Shown here one piece after another: positions 8,885 through 17,430 of a stretch of DNA of 64,000 bases (within the stretch, counting starts at the first letter, position 1; each line of letters opens with the position of its first letter). The notes below the pieces were generated by a model. The model ran no database searches and had not been told where the DNA came from. It worked only from the letters and a program-made list of their open reading frames with translations. The stretch spans positions 124,001 through 188,000 of the forward strand of contig CP150590.1 of NCBI GenBank assembly GCA_049487715.1. The letters are read 5' to 3'. Source of the DNA: Pycnococcus provasolii. Lineage: Eukaryota; Chlorophyta; Pseudoscourfieldiophyceae; Pseudoscourfieldiales. The translations under genes and the position numbers were made by a program.

Positions 8885-10030
8885 ATGCCAAAAAAATCTT
8901 CATCTTTGAAGAGTATGTTTCGTCATGCCGTGAGTAAAAACCTCTCGAGATTTATTTCAAAATCGGAGGATGGATCTAAATTGTGGGGTTTGGACTTGAG
9001 CTATATTTCTCCTAATATCATCGCGATGGCGGCGCCGGCCGGTGCGTCCGGGGTGTTTGGTGGTGGTGGTGGTGGTTTTCGTGTTTCGTTATTCGCTTCT
9101 CTGTATTCGTCAATAGAAAGCTGGTTTCGCAACTCGAGCTTAGAGCTTGCGTCCTTCTTGGATACAAAACACAAGTCCTTCTACAAGGTGTACAACCTCT
9201 GCTCGGAGACGAACCGGTTGTACGACCCGTCGCTGTTTGGGGGCCGCTTGGCGAGTTTTCCGTTCGATGACCACCACGTTCCACCGCTGACTCTCATAGT
9301 GGCGTTCACTGCGTCGGCAGCCTCATGGCTTGCTCAGCATACGGAACACGTCGTTGCGATTCACTGCAAGGCGGGTAAAAGTCGGACGGGACTCATGGTG
9401 TGTGCGCTCCTTGTGAAACTCGGCGTTGTTGAGGATGCCAACGCAGCGGAAGAACTGTACAACAGAAAAAGAACCAACGATGGAAAAGGACTCACGCTGC
9501 CCAGCCAGAGGAGGTACCTCAGGTACTTCTGCGAAGCCTTAAACAAACCAGACGACGCGCACGAAACGCCGCCGCGCGTTGGTGTCAGCGCGGTTTACCT
9601 GTACGGAACCGCCGCGAGACTCGCCGCGTCGCTCGGACCTGGGCACTTTCGAACGCGCGTGCTTGCGGGCGTATCCACGGAAGGAAAGGCGATCGAAGGG
9701 TCGAGGCGCTGGGAACTCGTCGACGACGGAAGCGGCGTCGAGTGCCTGCGCATACCTCTCTCGCCGCCGGCGGTCATCAGCGGCGACTTTCTGGTTTTGC
9801 TAGGCGCGAATAATCGACCTTTCTGGGCGCATATGCACACGTCGTACCTGCCTATGCCCGCGCATGATGATGGGACCAACGCAGTCTCTGCGTCGACGCC
9901 AAGTGAGGTGGCGCTGACCGGCGCGGAGCTCGACAACTTCAGCAAGAGCCTTCACGCTGCGGCGATGTCCGAGGAGGTGGACGACGCACAAGACGAACGG
10001 TGCGTGATGATCACAGTCGTGCGGGCGTGA
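8885..10030 (+). CDS. PTEN: PTEN-like phosphatidylinositol 3-phosphatase
   Basis: A 381-residue lipid phosphatase predicted to remove the 3-phosphate of PtdIns(3,4,5)P3. The active-site loop H-C-K-A-G-K-S-R-T-G at about residues 160-169 is the PTEN P-loop (Cys nucleophile, Arg, two Lys). The preceding Y-N-L-C, F-P-F-D-D-H (WPD-loop equivalent) and following L-P-S-Q-R-R-Y segments match PTEN in order and spacing, and Y-I-S-P-N-I-I-A-M near the N-terminus is the classic entry strand. Residues 215-381 are consistent with the C2 membrane-binding domain. Compared with animal PTEN there is a Gly-rich insertion of about 20 residues between G-V-F and the helix before F-L-D-T-K-H-K; its DNA ends in TTCGTCAATAG, so it could be a small in-frame intron. 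The start ATG at 8885 follows a series of TTTCCAAAAA repeats that keep the frame open upstream. Confidence 0.9.
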   Translation: MPKKSSSLKSMFRHAVSKNLSRFISKSEDGSKLWGLDLSYISPNIIAMAAPAGASGVFGGGGGGFRVSLFASLYSSIESWFRNSSLELASFLDTKHKSFYKVYNLCSETNRLYDPSLFGGRLASFPFDDHHVPPLTLIVAFTASAASWLAQHTEHVVAIHCKAGKSRTGLMVCALLVKLGVVEDANAAEELYNRKRTNDGKGLTLPSQRRYLRYFCEALNKPDDAHETPPRVGVSAVYLYGTAARLAASLGPGHFRTRVLAGVSTEGKAIEGSRRWELVDDGSGVECLRIPLSPPAVISGDFLVLLGANNRPFWAHMHTSYLPMPAHDDGTNAVSASTPSEVALTGAELDNFSKSLHAAAMSEEVDDAQDERCVMITVVRA

Positions 10031-10611
10031 GCGAGCGAGCCTAAGCCACTCAGTAACAGAATGTACTTTACTTTTTCCAAACGACGTTTTTGTGAGACAC
10101 TTTCATCATTCGTGTACATGTACATAGTGACGCTGGTTATTTCGAAGGTTCTATTATCAGGCTGCTGGCGTCCGGCGGGAGAGCTCCGCTTCTTGCGCTT
10201 TCAATGTCGTCGTTGTCGTTGTTGCACCTCGTCAGGCCTCACTCCGTCTCCTCGGCGTGGCGTCAGACACTGCACTCGCGTTGTCGCACGATACGTTCAT
10301 CAATGACTCACGCATACTCTGGAACGACGGAGGAAATTCAACTATTATGCCGCTGCAGTGCACCCAAAATTCGAAAACCATTCATACGCGCGCATACTAC
10401 TACTACGAGCGTCGTTAAGGCACTAGCTCTGATGACTTGAAGATACTTGAGCCGTAAGCTCCTTGCAGAACCTTTCATTTCATCAAGTATATATCTCGAC
10501 AGGCACCAGACGAGCGTGAAATCATTTTTCAATGTTGTAGTAACGTTTCTAAGAGACATATATATCTGCAAGACAATTTGATTGTTGTTCGTTCCTTACT
10601 TAGTTGAATGA
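10031..10611. other. intergenic between convergent genes
   Basis: About 580 bp between the PTEN-like gene (+) and the first integrase-repeat gene (-). No gene or strong repeat seen; both 3' ends face this spacer. Confidence 0.6.
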
Positions 10612-12591
10612 TTATGCGCGCATTTTGCGCTTACGCACGATCGCCTCCTGACCCTCCGCGTACCCGAGGAAATCGGGGTAGGAGATCCATCCCGATGACG
10701 CGTACGTCGTGCTAGGAGTGCTCGGAATGTCGTGCGGGCGCTCGCCAGATTTGCTCCACGCATTCCACTCCTCCTTGCTCTTCAGACCGAGTGTGCGCAC
10801 GTACGTGCGCGCATCCTCGAAGCTGCGAAACGAGCCAGCCACCTTGCCTACGTCGTATCCGAGGAAGTCGCCGTACGACGTCCAGCCGGATGATTTGTAC
10901 ATGTGTTCAGGAGCGCTCGGAATGTCGTGCGGGCACGCATCTGACTTGCTCCACTTCCTCCACTCCTCCCGGCTCTTCAGACCGAGTGTGCGCACGTACG
11001 CGCGCGCATCCTCGAAGCTGCGATACGAGCCAGCCACCTTGCCGTCCGCATACCCGAGAAAGTCGCCGAACGACGTCCAGCCCGATGACGTGTACGTCTT
11101 GTTAGGATTGCCTGGAATGTCGTGCGGCCGTGCGCCAGATTTGCTCCACGCATTCCACTCCTCCTTGCTTTTCAGATCGAGCTTTCGTACGTAAGCGCGT
11201 GCATCCTCGAATGATCGAAACTTCGACGCTTTTGGTTTTTGAGCATGCTTGCCAACCGCGTATCCGAGAAAGTCGCCGTACGACGTCCAGCCCGATAACG
11301 CGTACGTCGTATCAGGATTTGCCGGAATGTCGTGCGGTCGTGACTTCCTCCACTCCTTCCAATCTTTCTGGCTCTTCAGACCGAGCTGACGCACGTATGA
11401 GCGCGCATCCTCGAACGAGCGAAAGTCGCCACGCGCACCTTGGCCCTCCGAAAATCCAAGGAAGTCGCCGTACGACGTCCAGCCCGATAACTTATACGAT
11501 TTCTGCGGATCGCTGGGAATGTCGTATGGCCTCGCGCCTGACTTGCTCCACGCCTTATACTCATCCGTGCTCTTTAGCCCGAGCGTGCGCACGTACGCAC
11601 GCGCATCCTCGAAGCTGCGATATTCGCCAGCCACATAGCCCACCGCGTATCCGAGGAAGTCGCCGTACGACGTCCAGCCTGACAACTTGTACACCGTCTG
11701 AGGAGTGCTCGGAATGTCGTGCGGTCGCGCGCCTGACTTCCTCCACGCCTGCCACTCCCTCTCACTCTTCAGACCGAGCGTGCGCACATACGCGCGCGCA
11801 GCCTCGAAAGTACGAAACTCCATATCGATGCGGGCATACCTGACTGCAAACGAATAGTTCGACTCCGACTCGCGAAGCATACCGGCGCACACGTGAAGCT
11901 CGTAGTCCGTCGGCGACGCCCAGAGCGCCGCGTACGCCTCCAGCAGAATTGACGCGACGTGCGCCGCTCGCACGCGATCCGACGTGCCTTCGACGTCCAC
12001 ACTTCTGGATAAGTGCAGCGCCTTCTCCAGAGCAGCGAGAAGACCGGCGAAGCACGCCTCACGGTCGAAGGTCGTCAGCGCACGCACGTGTCCGAGCTGC
12101 TGAAGCCAGCGCACGTCCGCGTCGGTCGGCGTGACGTCGTGTTTGAGAACGCGCAGGATATCGGGGTGCACGCTTGGCAGGTCCGTCGTCGTCGACGTGC
12201 TTGCACGTGCGTCTTCGGGCTGTGCGTCAGTGCGCTGTTTTTTGTTTGCATTCTCAGCGCCGGTCTTCTCCGCGCCTCTCTTGTTGGTCTTAGGCACGTC
12301 CTTAGCAGGAGGTGCAACCCGCTCAGTCATCGCAGCGTCGCCAACTTGAGTGTCCATGACTTGCTTGACTTCCATCACACACGTCGGCGTGTCGATATGC
12401 ACGCTTAAGGGCTGGTGGTTTCCACGACTGACGAGAGTCGGCGTGTTGACGAGCTGGTTAACACAATGCTCACGCGGAGACGCGAGGGTGAGATCAGGAT
12501 GTGGTGACTGAGGAATCTTATCGGTGTCGGCGGACGGCGGCCAGCTGTCTTCGTCACCGGTCAAGTCGACGACGACCCTCGGCGCGTCCAT
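10612..12591 (-). CDS. nuclear integrase-repeat (PF14882-like) protein, copy A, 6 repeats
   Basis: A 659-residue protein in three parts. Residues 1-150 are disordered: they open with V-V-V-D-L-T-G-D-E-D, a textbook SUMO-interacting-motif pattern (hydrophobic core plus acids), and contain a bipartite basic signal (K-R-G-A-E-K ... N-K-K-Q-R). Residues 150-290 form a helical domain almost identical in copy B. Six units of about 57 residues follow, each beginning F/Y-R-S-F-E-D-A-R-A-Y-V-R-T-L-G-L-K-S and containing W-x-x-W, R-P-H-D-I-P and S-G-W-x-S-Y-x-D-F-L-G-Y. This is the 'phage-integrase repeat unit' family, which in bacteria accompanies integrases; no catalytic integrase domain is present here. 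The C-terminus is a basic R-K-R-K-M-R-A tail. The ATG at 12591 starts 140 bp from the 41-bp minisatellite and the gene reads away from it. A DNA- or chromatin-related nuclear role is inferred. Confidence 0.8.
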   Translation of the reverse strand: MDAPRVVVDLTGDEDSWPPSADTDKIPQSPHPDLTLASPREHCVNQLVNTPTLVSRGNHQPLSVHIDTPTCVMEVKQVMDTQVGDAAMTERVAPPAKDVPKTNKRGAEKTGAENANKKQRTDAQPEDARASTSTTTDLPSVHPDILRVLKHDVTPTDADVRWLQQLGHVRALTTFDREACFAGLLAALEKALHLSRSVDVEGTSDRVRAAHVASILLEAYAALWASPTDYELHVCAGMLRESESNYSFAVRYARIDMEFRTFEAARAYVRTLGLKSEREWQAWRKSGARPHDIPSTPQTVYKLSGWTSYGDFLGYAVGYVAGEYRSFEDARAYVRTLGLKSTDEYKAWSKSGARPYDIPSDPQKSYKLSGWTSYGDFLGFSEGQGARGDFRSFEDARSYVRQLGLKSQKDWKEWRKSRPHDIPANPDTTYALSGWTSYGDFLGYAVGKHAQKPKASKFRSFEDARAYVRKLDLKSKEEWNAWSKSGARPHDIPGNPNKTYTSSGWTSFGDFLGYADGKVAGSYRSFEDARAYVRTLGLKSREEWRKWSKSDACPHDIPSAPEHMYKSSGWTSYGDFLGYDVGKVAGSFRSFEDARTYVRTLGLKSKEEWNAWSKSGERPHDIPSTPSTTYASSGWISYPDFLGYAEGQEAIVRKRKMRA

Positions 12592-12730
12592 GAAGCAGAA
12601 TGAATGACAGTGACAGGCGGAGTTGAGTTTTCGGTAGCGCGCGGAACGATTCCCCTGGAGGGCAGGGAGGGAGGGGCCTGCTCTCGTTCGGGGGAGTCCC
12701 AGGGGCTGGACTTACACATGCGTATATATG

Positions 12731-13528
12731 GGTGGTCAAGTGCCCGGCCGGTGTTGCCATGCCCTAAAAAGGTTGGTCAAGTGCCCGGCCGGTGTTGCCA
12801 TGCCCTAATAAGGTTGGTCAAGTGCCCGGCCGGTGTTGCCATGCCCTAAAAAGGTTGGTCAAGTGCCCGGCCGGTGTTGCCATGCCCTAAAAAGGTTGGT
12901 CAAGTGCCCGGCCGGTGTTGCCATGCCCTAAAAAGGTTGGTCAAGTGCCCGGCCGGTGTTGCCATGCCCTAAAAAGGTTGGTCAAGTGCCCGGCCGGTGT
13001 TGCCATGCCCTAATAAGGTTGGTCAAGTGCCCGGCCGGTGTTGCCATGCCCTAAAAAGGTTGGTCAAGTGCCCGGCCGGTGTTGCCATGCCCTAATAAGG
13101 TTGGTCAAGTGCCCGGCCGGTGTTGCCATGCCCTAAAAAGGTTGGTCAAGTGCCCGGCCGGTGTTGCCATGCCCTAAAAAGGTTGGTCAAGTGCCCGGCC
13201 GGTGTTGCCATGCCCTAAAAAGGTTGGTCAAGTGCCCGGCCGGTGTTGCCATGCCCTAATAAGGTTGGTCAAGTGCCCGGCCGGTGTTGCCATGCCCTAA
13301 AAAGGTTGGTCAAGTGCCCGGCCGGTGTTGCCATGCCCTAAAAAGGTTGGTCAAGTGCCCGGCCGGTGTTGCCATGCCCTAAAAAGGTTGGTCAAGTGCC
13401 CGGCCGGTGTTGCCATGCCCTAATAAGGTTGGTCAAGTGCCCGGCCGGTGTTGCCATGCCCTAAAAAGGTTGGTCAAGTGCCCGGCCGGTGTTGCCATGC
13501 CCTAATAAGGTTGGTCAAGTGCCCGGCC
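12731..13528. repeat. 41-bp minisatellite array, left part
   Basis: About 19.5 head-to-tail copies of a 41-bp unit (starting GGTTGGTCAAGTGCCCGGCC, ending TGCCATGCCCTAAAAA). Copies are almost identical; the only repeated variant is CTAAAAA versus CTAATAA. Each unit contains the palindrome CCGGCCGG. The array continues at 16892 beyond an inserted element. Confidence 0.98.
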
Positions 13529-13731
13529 GATGCAGGTCCCCCCCTTCTACCGTAGTTTAGGGACGCTGTTTAGACCCCAAAAAGCGGTTTAGGGACGCGT
13601 TTTTTCGTCCCTAAACTGTTTAGGGACGTTTTCTCGGAATAGCGGGGGAGGAGGTCGGCGCCTCTTGATTGGGGGTTAGGCGAGGTCGGCGCCCCCCTGC
13701 CCCCCCCCCCCCCCGTCCCCGTCGCCCGCCA
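13529..13731 (+). repeat. left terminal inverted repeat
   Basis: 203 bp matching the right end, differing mainly in the length of a C-run. It contains subterminal copies of TTTAGGGACG (three direct, one inverted, between about 13553 and 13630), a layout expected of transposase-binding sites. Confidence 0.92.
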
Positions 13732-14713
13732 GGCGCGCATCACGCCGTGCAAGCGGTCGTTCCATATTTCGGAGCGCATCGGCAAGCTGCCTCGAAATAT
13801 CCGCGCGGCACGATAGCGCCGCGCCAATCAGCAAGTGCTCTTGATGCTTGAGAACGGCGCGCCAGTGCTCGTCGACGCTTAGCGTTGTCAGCGTGCTCAC
13901 GCTGATCTGCCCGCACGCCTCCGTCCACGACCGGCCTCCCTGCTGAGCAGGCTTGTGCGTCACCTGCGCGAGCCGAATGAGGCTGTGTACAAACGAGTGA
14001 GCGGCGTGCCGTCTTGCAAGCTCTGCTTGCACCAGCGCACTTGGACGCAGGTTGGATGGCAGGTTCAGAAGGCGGCACAGTATGTACGTCGCGGCATGTG
14101 TCACCTCCATTTCCTGCATGCTCGCAACCTGCGCAGAGGAGGCGGACATGTACTGCACGCCACTCCCGCACGCGAGCGAGTCAGCGAGCGCAGCGACGAG
14201 CGAAATGACGCGCGTGCCCGGAGGAGCTTGAGCTTGGAGCTGCTGGCTGGAGCCGCCTTCGCCGGCGAACGATACCATAAAGTCCAAGCCGACTTGCGTT
14301 GCCGCTAAGCCGGCAAGCGCCGCGATGGCGGACACCTGGACGAGCCCGAGTCGTCGCTGGCGCACGAGTCCGCAGATGCCGTTCAGCAGCGCGCGTCCCT
14401 CGACGCAAAGCCGCGGCTTGCCCTTGTCGTCCACGTTCGCGTGGTGAAACCCTCTCCACGCACCGTGCAGGCTGTTCCCCGCAATCGCGCTTGAGCCGCG
14501 CAGAACGACGTCGAGGGACGCCTCCCCAGCTTCGAGAATCGCGGGTGGAATGGCAGTCGTATCGCCGTCTCGTCTCGGCTGGTCCGCGAACGTCGCGAGC
14601 GCGAGCATGCACTCCGCCAGCGCCGCCACCGCCGCCTGACTGCGTGCAATGCAGAAGCAGTTCGTGGAGCTCGCGCTGGCGGCGTTGCGCAGCACTGTCA
14701 CTGCGGCGGCCAC
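13676..14713 (-). CDS. ORF 1 of the TIR element, helical protein of unknown function
   Basis: A 345-codon open frame with no ATG at its 5' end (the upstream boundary is unresolved); its 3' end runs into the left inverted repeat, giving a Gly/Asp-rich tail. The product is Ala/Leu-rich with amphipathic helices, resembling an ARM/HEAT-type helical scaffold more than a transposase. Composition is GC-rich, like host genes. It could be a captured fragment of a host gene, as in Pack-type elements, or an accessory protein of the element. No catalytic motif was found. Confidence 0.4.
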   Translation of the reverse strand: MAAAVTVLRNAASASSTNCFCIARSQAAVAALAECMLALATFADQPRRDGDTTAIPPAILEAGEASLDVVLRGSSAIAGNSLHGAWRGFHHANVDDKGKPRLCVEGRALLNGICGLVRQRRLGLVQVSAIAALAGLAATQVGLDFMVSFAGEGGSSQQLQAQAPPGTRVISLVAALADSLACGSGVQYMSASSAQVASMQEMEVTHAATYILCRLLNLPSNLRPSALVQAELARRHAAHSFVHSLIRLAQVTHKPAQQGGRSWTEACGQISVSTLTTLSVDEHWRAVLKHQEHLLIGAALSCRADISRQLADALRNMERPLARRDARLAGDGDGGGGGQGGADLA

Positions 14714-14719
14714 CGTCTG

Positions 14720-14962
14720 GTGCGCGTGCTCGTGCTCCGACTCCTCTTCGAACAGCTCCGGCTCGAGGTCCCACCACCAGACGAGGCGTATTTTATCATT
14801 TCAGGGCACTGCGAGATATTGAAAGACTATAATATTGAGTATCACACGGGCATGAAGACGGCGCTCCTGTTCCCACGGGCGAAGGCCATCCTTTGGAAGA
14901 GGAACTCACGCTCGTCGTCACGCGCGCCAAGCCGAAGAAGTTCTACGACTGTAAAAGTGTAA
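14720..14962 (+). pseudogene. possible cyclic-nucleotide-binding-domain fragment inside the TIR element
   Basis: On the plus strand a short frame reads V-P-P-P-D-E-A-Y-F-I-I-S-G-H-C-E-I-L, which resembles the beta-strand 'a-Y-F-I-x-x-G-x-x-x-I' of cNMP-binding domains. Only about 40 residues look family-like and there is no phosphate-binding cassette. If real it is a captured host exon fragment lying opposite in strand to the other ORFs. Confidence 0.2.
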
Positions 14963-14987
14963 GATAAATTCTTGATTACTAAAATGT

Positions 14988-15539
14988 TTACTTCGTGAAC
15001 CTCCCATGACTGTCCCTTTTTTGTTTGCACGGTCGCCCCTGACGACGTGGTTCTCGTGTCACACGTGGTGGTGAAATTTGGGCTGGTTCCCAACCCGTGT
15101 TCTTCGCGGTGAAGTTCGCCCCGTATCCGAGGCACAGGAACTGGTCAGGTTGGAGGTCCTTCATCTGCTCCAGGTACGCTCCACGGTTCGACGCCTTAAG
15201 CTTGCAGTTCCTTCCGGCTCCCGTACCCCAGGCCGCGAGCTGGGGTCCACACCTCTCTGGGAGTAGTATCGTATCTTCTGCCAGGCGCACGACGTCTCCC
15301 TTGTTCACGAGGTGGTCCAAGGTCTCCTCTTCCGACCTGCTCACCATGCCTCGCCACTCCATGAGCCTGCGATACTTCTTCGGCGACCATAGCGTTTCCT
15401 TCCTCACCACTGCTTTCAGCACATCCTTACCTATGTACTTCAAGCCGAGTCCAGGCACCCCTGGCTGCTTGGCTGTGACAAACCTCACACCACCAGGCAG
15501 GTTCACAAAACGCGGCGAACGCCTTAGCTTCTTCTCCAT
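14988..15539 (-). CDS. ORF 2 of the TIR element, basic protein of unknown function
   Basis: 183 codons from the ATG at 15539. The N-terminus is basic (K-K-L-R-R-S-P-R-F) and the C-terminus very basic, with R-R-Q-G-R-P-C-K-Q-K-R, similar to an AT-hook core. The middle has W-S-P-K-K-Y-R-R-L-M-E-W-R-G-M-V, so the protein is probably DNA-binding. No catalytic motif of known transposases is visible. It lies between ORF 1 and ORF 3 on the same strand. Confidence 0.45.
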   Translation of the reverse strand: MEKKLRRSPRFVNLPGGVRFVTAKQPGVPGLGLKYIGKDVLKAVVRKETLWSPKKYRRLMEWRGMVSRSEEETLDHLVNKGDVVRLAEDTILLPERCGPQLAAWGTGAGRNCKLKASNRGAYLEQMKDLQPDQFLCLGYGANFTAKNTGWEPAQISPPRVTREPRRQGRPCKQKRDSHGRFTK

Positions 15540-15802
15540 GGCAATGTTGTCCACCGTGAATCTGTGAGTCTATTCCGTCCCCTTCTTGGATAGGTGTCTT
15601 TTTACCCCAAAAAAGACACCTAACCCTATTTCGCGTCTGAAAAAGAAAGCACGCTTCTAGCCTATGTGTAGTTTTACTTTGATTATAAATATTTTGGAAT
15701 TTCACACAAACTTTTTCGTACGGCGAGGTGGTGGTGCGCGCGTTGTCGCAGCGCGTGCGCGAGGTCTTCGGCACGTCGTGCACGCCGACGCTTAGCTTAA
15801 AA

Positions 15803-16636
15803 TCACGTCTGGGTGGTCGGGAACACGTCAAGCAGCAGCGCCGGTTCTAGCCCTTCACTTTCGCACGAAGAGACCAAGTCAGCGGAACCGTAAAAGTTTT
15901 TTAAGTCGTCACCAACACTACGATCAGAGCTTCCCACCTGAGAGCTGGCCACCTGAGCGCTGGCCACCTGAGCGCTGGCCACCTGAGAGCTGCCCACCTG
16001 AGCACTGGCCACCTGAGCGCTGGCCACCTGAGAGCTGCCCACCTGAGAGCTTCCACCAGAACATCGAGCAAAAGAACTCCCAGTATAACTCGCACTTTCC
16101 CCATCAGCGAGGAGCACGAGGGGTGCGCGCGTCCCGTTTCGCAAAGCAACAAACACCTGAAAGGAATCAAGTGCGCACGACCGTATAGTATGAGGATAGC
16201 TTCTAGAACGAAGGTGGCGGTCTCCACCAAGGCAAAAACCTTCAGCAATCGGGGTCGCAGCCTCACGCGCAATAGGACCCGGCTTAACCGGCGTGCCTAG
16301 CAACCGGCTGCCGTCTCGTGCAAAATTAGCAACTCTTGTAAGCACATCCACAACTCCAGGATTCGCAGATACATATTCGTTAATACTCTTCCCGTTCCGA
16401 GCAAGTTCTTGCAGTAAGGCAAGTTCTTCGCTATTAAGTTCAGGCGCCAGTGAATCACGAAACACACCTATGCGGTTAGAAATCTTTCGCTTCCGCGACC
16501 ACGCACCGCTGCTCGTGTGCGAAACGCGGGGGCCTTCAGGAGACAGTTGAAGTACTAAACCTTTACGGTCGTCTACAGGTACTGAAGAAGTTTGGGCAAG
16601 GGCGCGTAGTCGCGCCAAGTCACCTCTTGAGCACAT
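15803..16636 (-). CDS. ORF 3 of the TIR element, Ser/Gln/Val-repeat protein
   Basis: 277 codons from the ATG at 16636. The N-terminal half is mixed (R-K-R-K basic patch, two short helices). The C-terminal part carries a run of five-residue repeats of type (A/S)-Q-V-(A/G)-S encoded by a 15-bp tandem repeat (about 15935-16055). No recognised domain. Being the first ORF from the right end, it would be transcribed inward from the right inverted repeat. Confidence 0.45.
   Translation of the reverse strand: MCSRGDLARLRALAQTSSVPVDDRKGLVLQLSPEGPRVSHTSSGAWSRKRKISNRIGVFRDSLAPELNSEELALLQELARNGKSINEYVSANPGVVDVLTRVANFARDGSRLLGTPVKPGPIAREAATPIAEGFCLGGDRHLRSRSYPHTIRSCALDSFQVFVALRNGTRAPLVLLADGESASYTGSSFARCSGGSSQVGSSQVASAQVASAQVGSSQVASAQVASAQVASSQVGSSDRSVGDDLKNFYGSADLVSSCESEGLEPALLLDVFPTTQT
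15935..16055. repeat. 15-bp coding tandem repeat
   Basis: About eight copies of a CCACCTGAGCGCTGG-like unit within ORF 3, in frame, with point variants between copies. Confidence 0.85.
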
Positions 16637-16690
16637 GATGGAGTCAGTCTTATACCTCAAGCGATACTGTCAGACTGTGGTAGTCTAATA

Positions 16691-16891
16691 TGGCGGGCGA
16701 CGGGGACGGGGGGGGGGGGGGGGGGGGGCGCCGACCTCGCCTAACCCCCAATCAAGAGGCGCCGACCTCCTCCCCCGCTATTCCGAGAAAACGTCCCTAA
16801 ACAGTTTAGGGACGAAAAAACGCGTCCCTAAACCGCTTTTTGGGGTCTAAACAGCGTCCCTAAACTACGGTAGAAGGGGGGGACCTGCATC
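16691..16891 (-). repeat. right terminal inverted repeat
   Basis: 201 bp, inverted copy of the left end. It ends in GACCTGCATC immediately before the duplicated GCCCGGCC at 16892-16899. Confidence 0.92.
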
Positions 16892-16980
16892 GCCCGGCCG
16901 GTGTTGCCATGCCCTAAAAAGGTTGGTCAAGTGCCCGGCCGGTGTTGCCATGCCCTAAAAAGGCTGGTCAAGTGCCCGGC
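16892..16980. repeat. 41-bp minisatellite array, right part
   Basis: Just over two further copies of the same unit, resuming after the inserted element, one with GGCTGG instead of GGTTGG. Confidence 0.95.
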
Positions 16981-17002
16981 CACCGTGTAAGAATGTTGGC
17001 AA

Positions 17003-17163
17003 GTTTGGGGATCCACACATGTACTGTACGCCACGACATAGCTGAGAGTAGGCCGCATCTTTGGGATCCACACGTGGACGTCTTCATTCACATAGCTGAG
17101 AGTAGGCCGCAACGTTTGGGATCCACACGTGCACGTCTTCATTAACATAGCTGAGAGTAGGCC
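17003..17163. repeat. three tandem ~56-bp repeats upstream of the helicase
   Basis: Units of the form TTTGGGATCCACACGTG ... ACATAGCTGAGAGTAGGCC, diverged from each other. They lie 270-430 bp before the helicase start codon, so they could be part of its upstream region. Confidence 0.85.
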
Positions 17164-17430
17164 TCTTGGTGAAGCCAAGTGGCGAAAGCAGCTTCCTCCA
17201 GAGACGTCCGGCCTCGAGGGCCTGCTGAGCTTCTCGCTGAGCTTCACGCCTGCTCTGCCCTGCCCTGCCCTGCTCCCGGCGCGCTGGATGCGCGCCTCCA
17301 CTGCCCCTCCCATCGGCGTGTCATTCTTCACTTCATTCTCCATTTTGGAATCTAGTTTCTGACTTTTGTGTGATTTTTTTTTATTTTTTGTGATTTTTGC
17401 TTTTTTCACTCTTCCTGCTATTATATAATA

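Larger units (their letters stand above)
13529..16891. mobile_element. 3.36-kb TIR element inserted in the minisatellite
   Basis: The sequence at 13529-13731 reappears inverted at 16691-16891. Outer ends are GATGCAGGTC and GACCTGCATC. The 8 bp GCCCGGCC lie on both sides (13521-13528 and 16892-16899), whereas an intact minisatellite unit has them once, so this is a target-site duplication. Long inverted repeats with 8-11 bp duplications are typical of Mutator-like elements; 8 bp also fits hAT and some others, but hAT inverted repeats are short. Three minus-strand ORFs lie inside and none shows a DDE/D transposase motif I can recognise, so it may be non-autonomous or of an undescribed superfamily. 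The near-perfect match between the two inverted repeats argues for a recent insertion. Confidence 0.9.

Noticed and set aside
12731-13528. CRISPR-like array
   Set aside because: The units are contiguous with no variable spacers, in a eukaryotic context; it is a minisatellite.
13529-16891. Assignment of the TIR element to hAT on the basis of the 8-bp duplication
   Set aside because: Inverted repeats are about 200 bp and no hAT transposase motif is visible; Mutator-like or unknown fits better.
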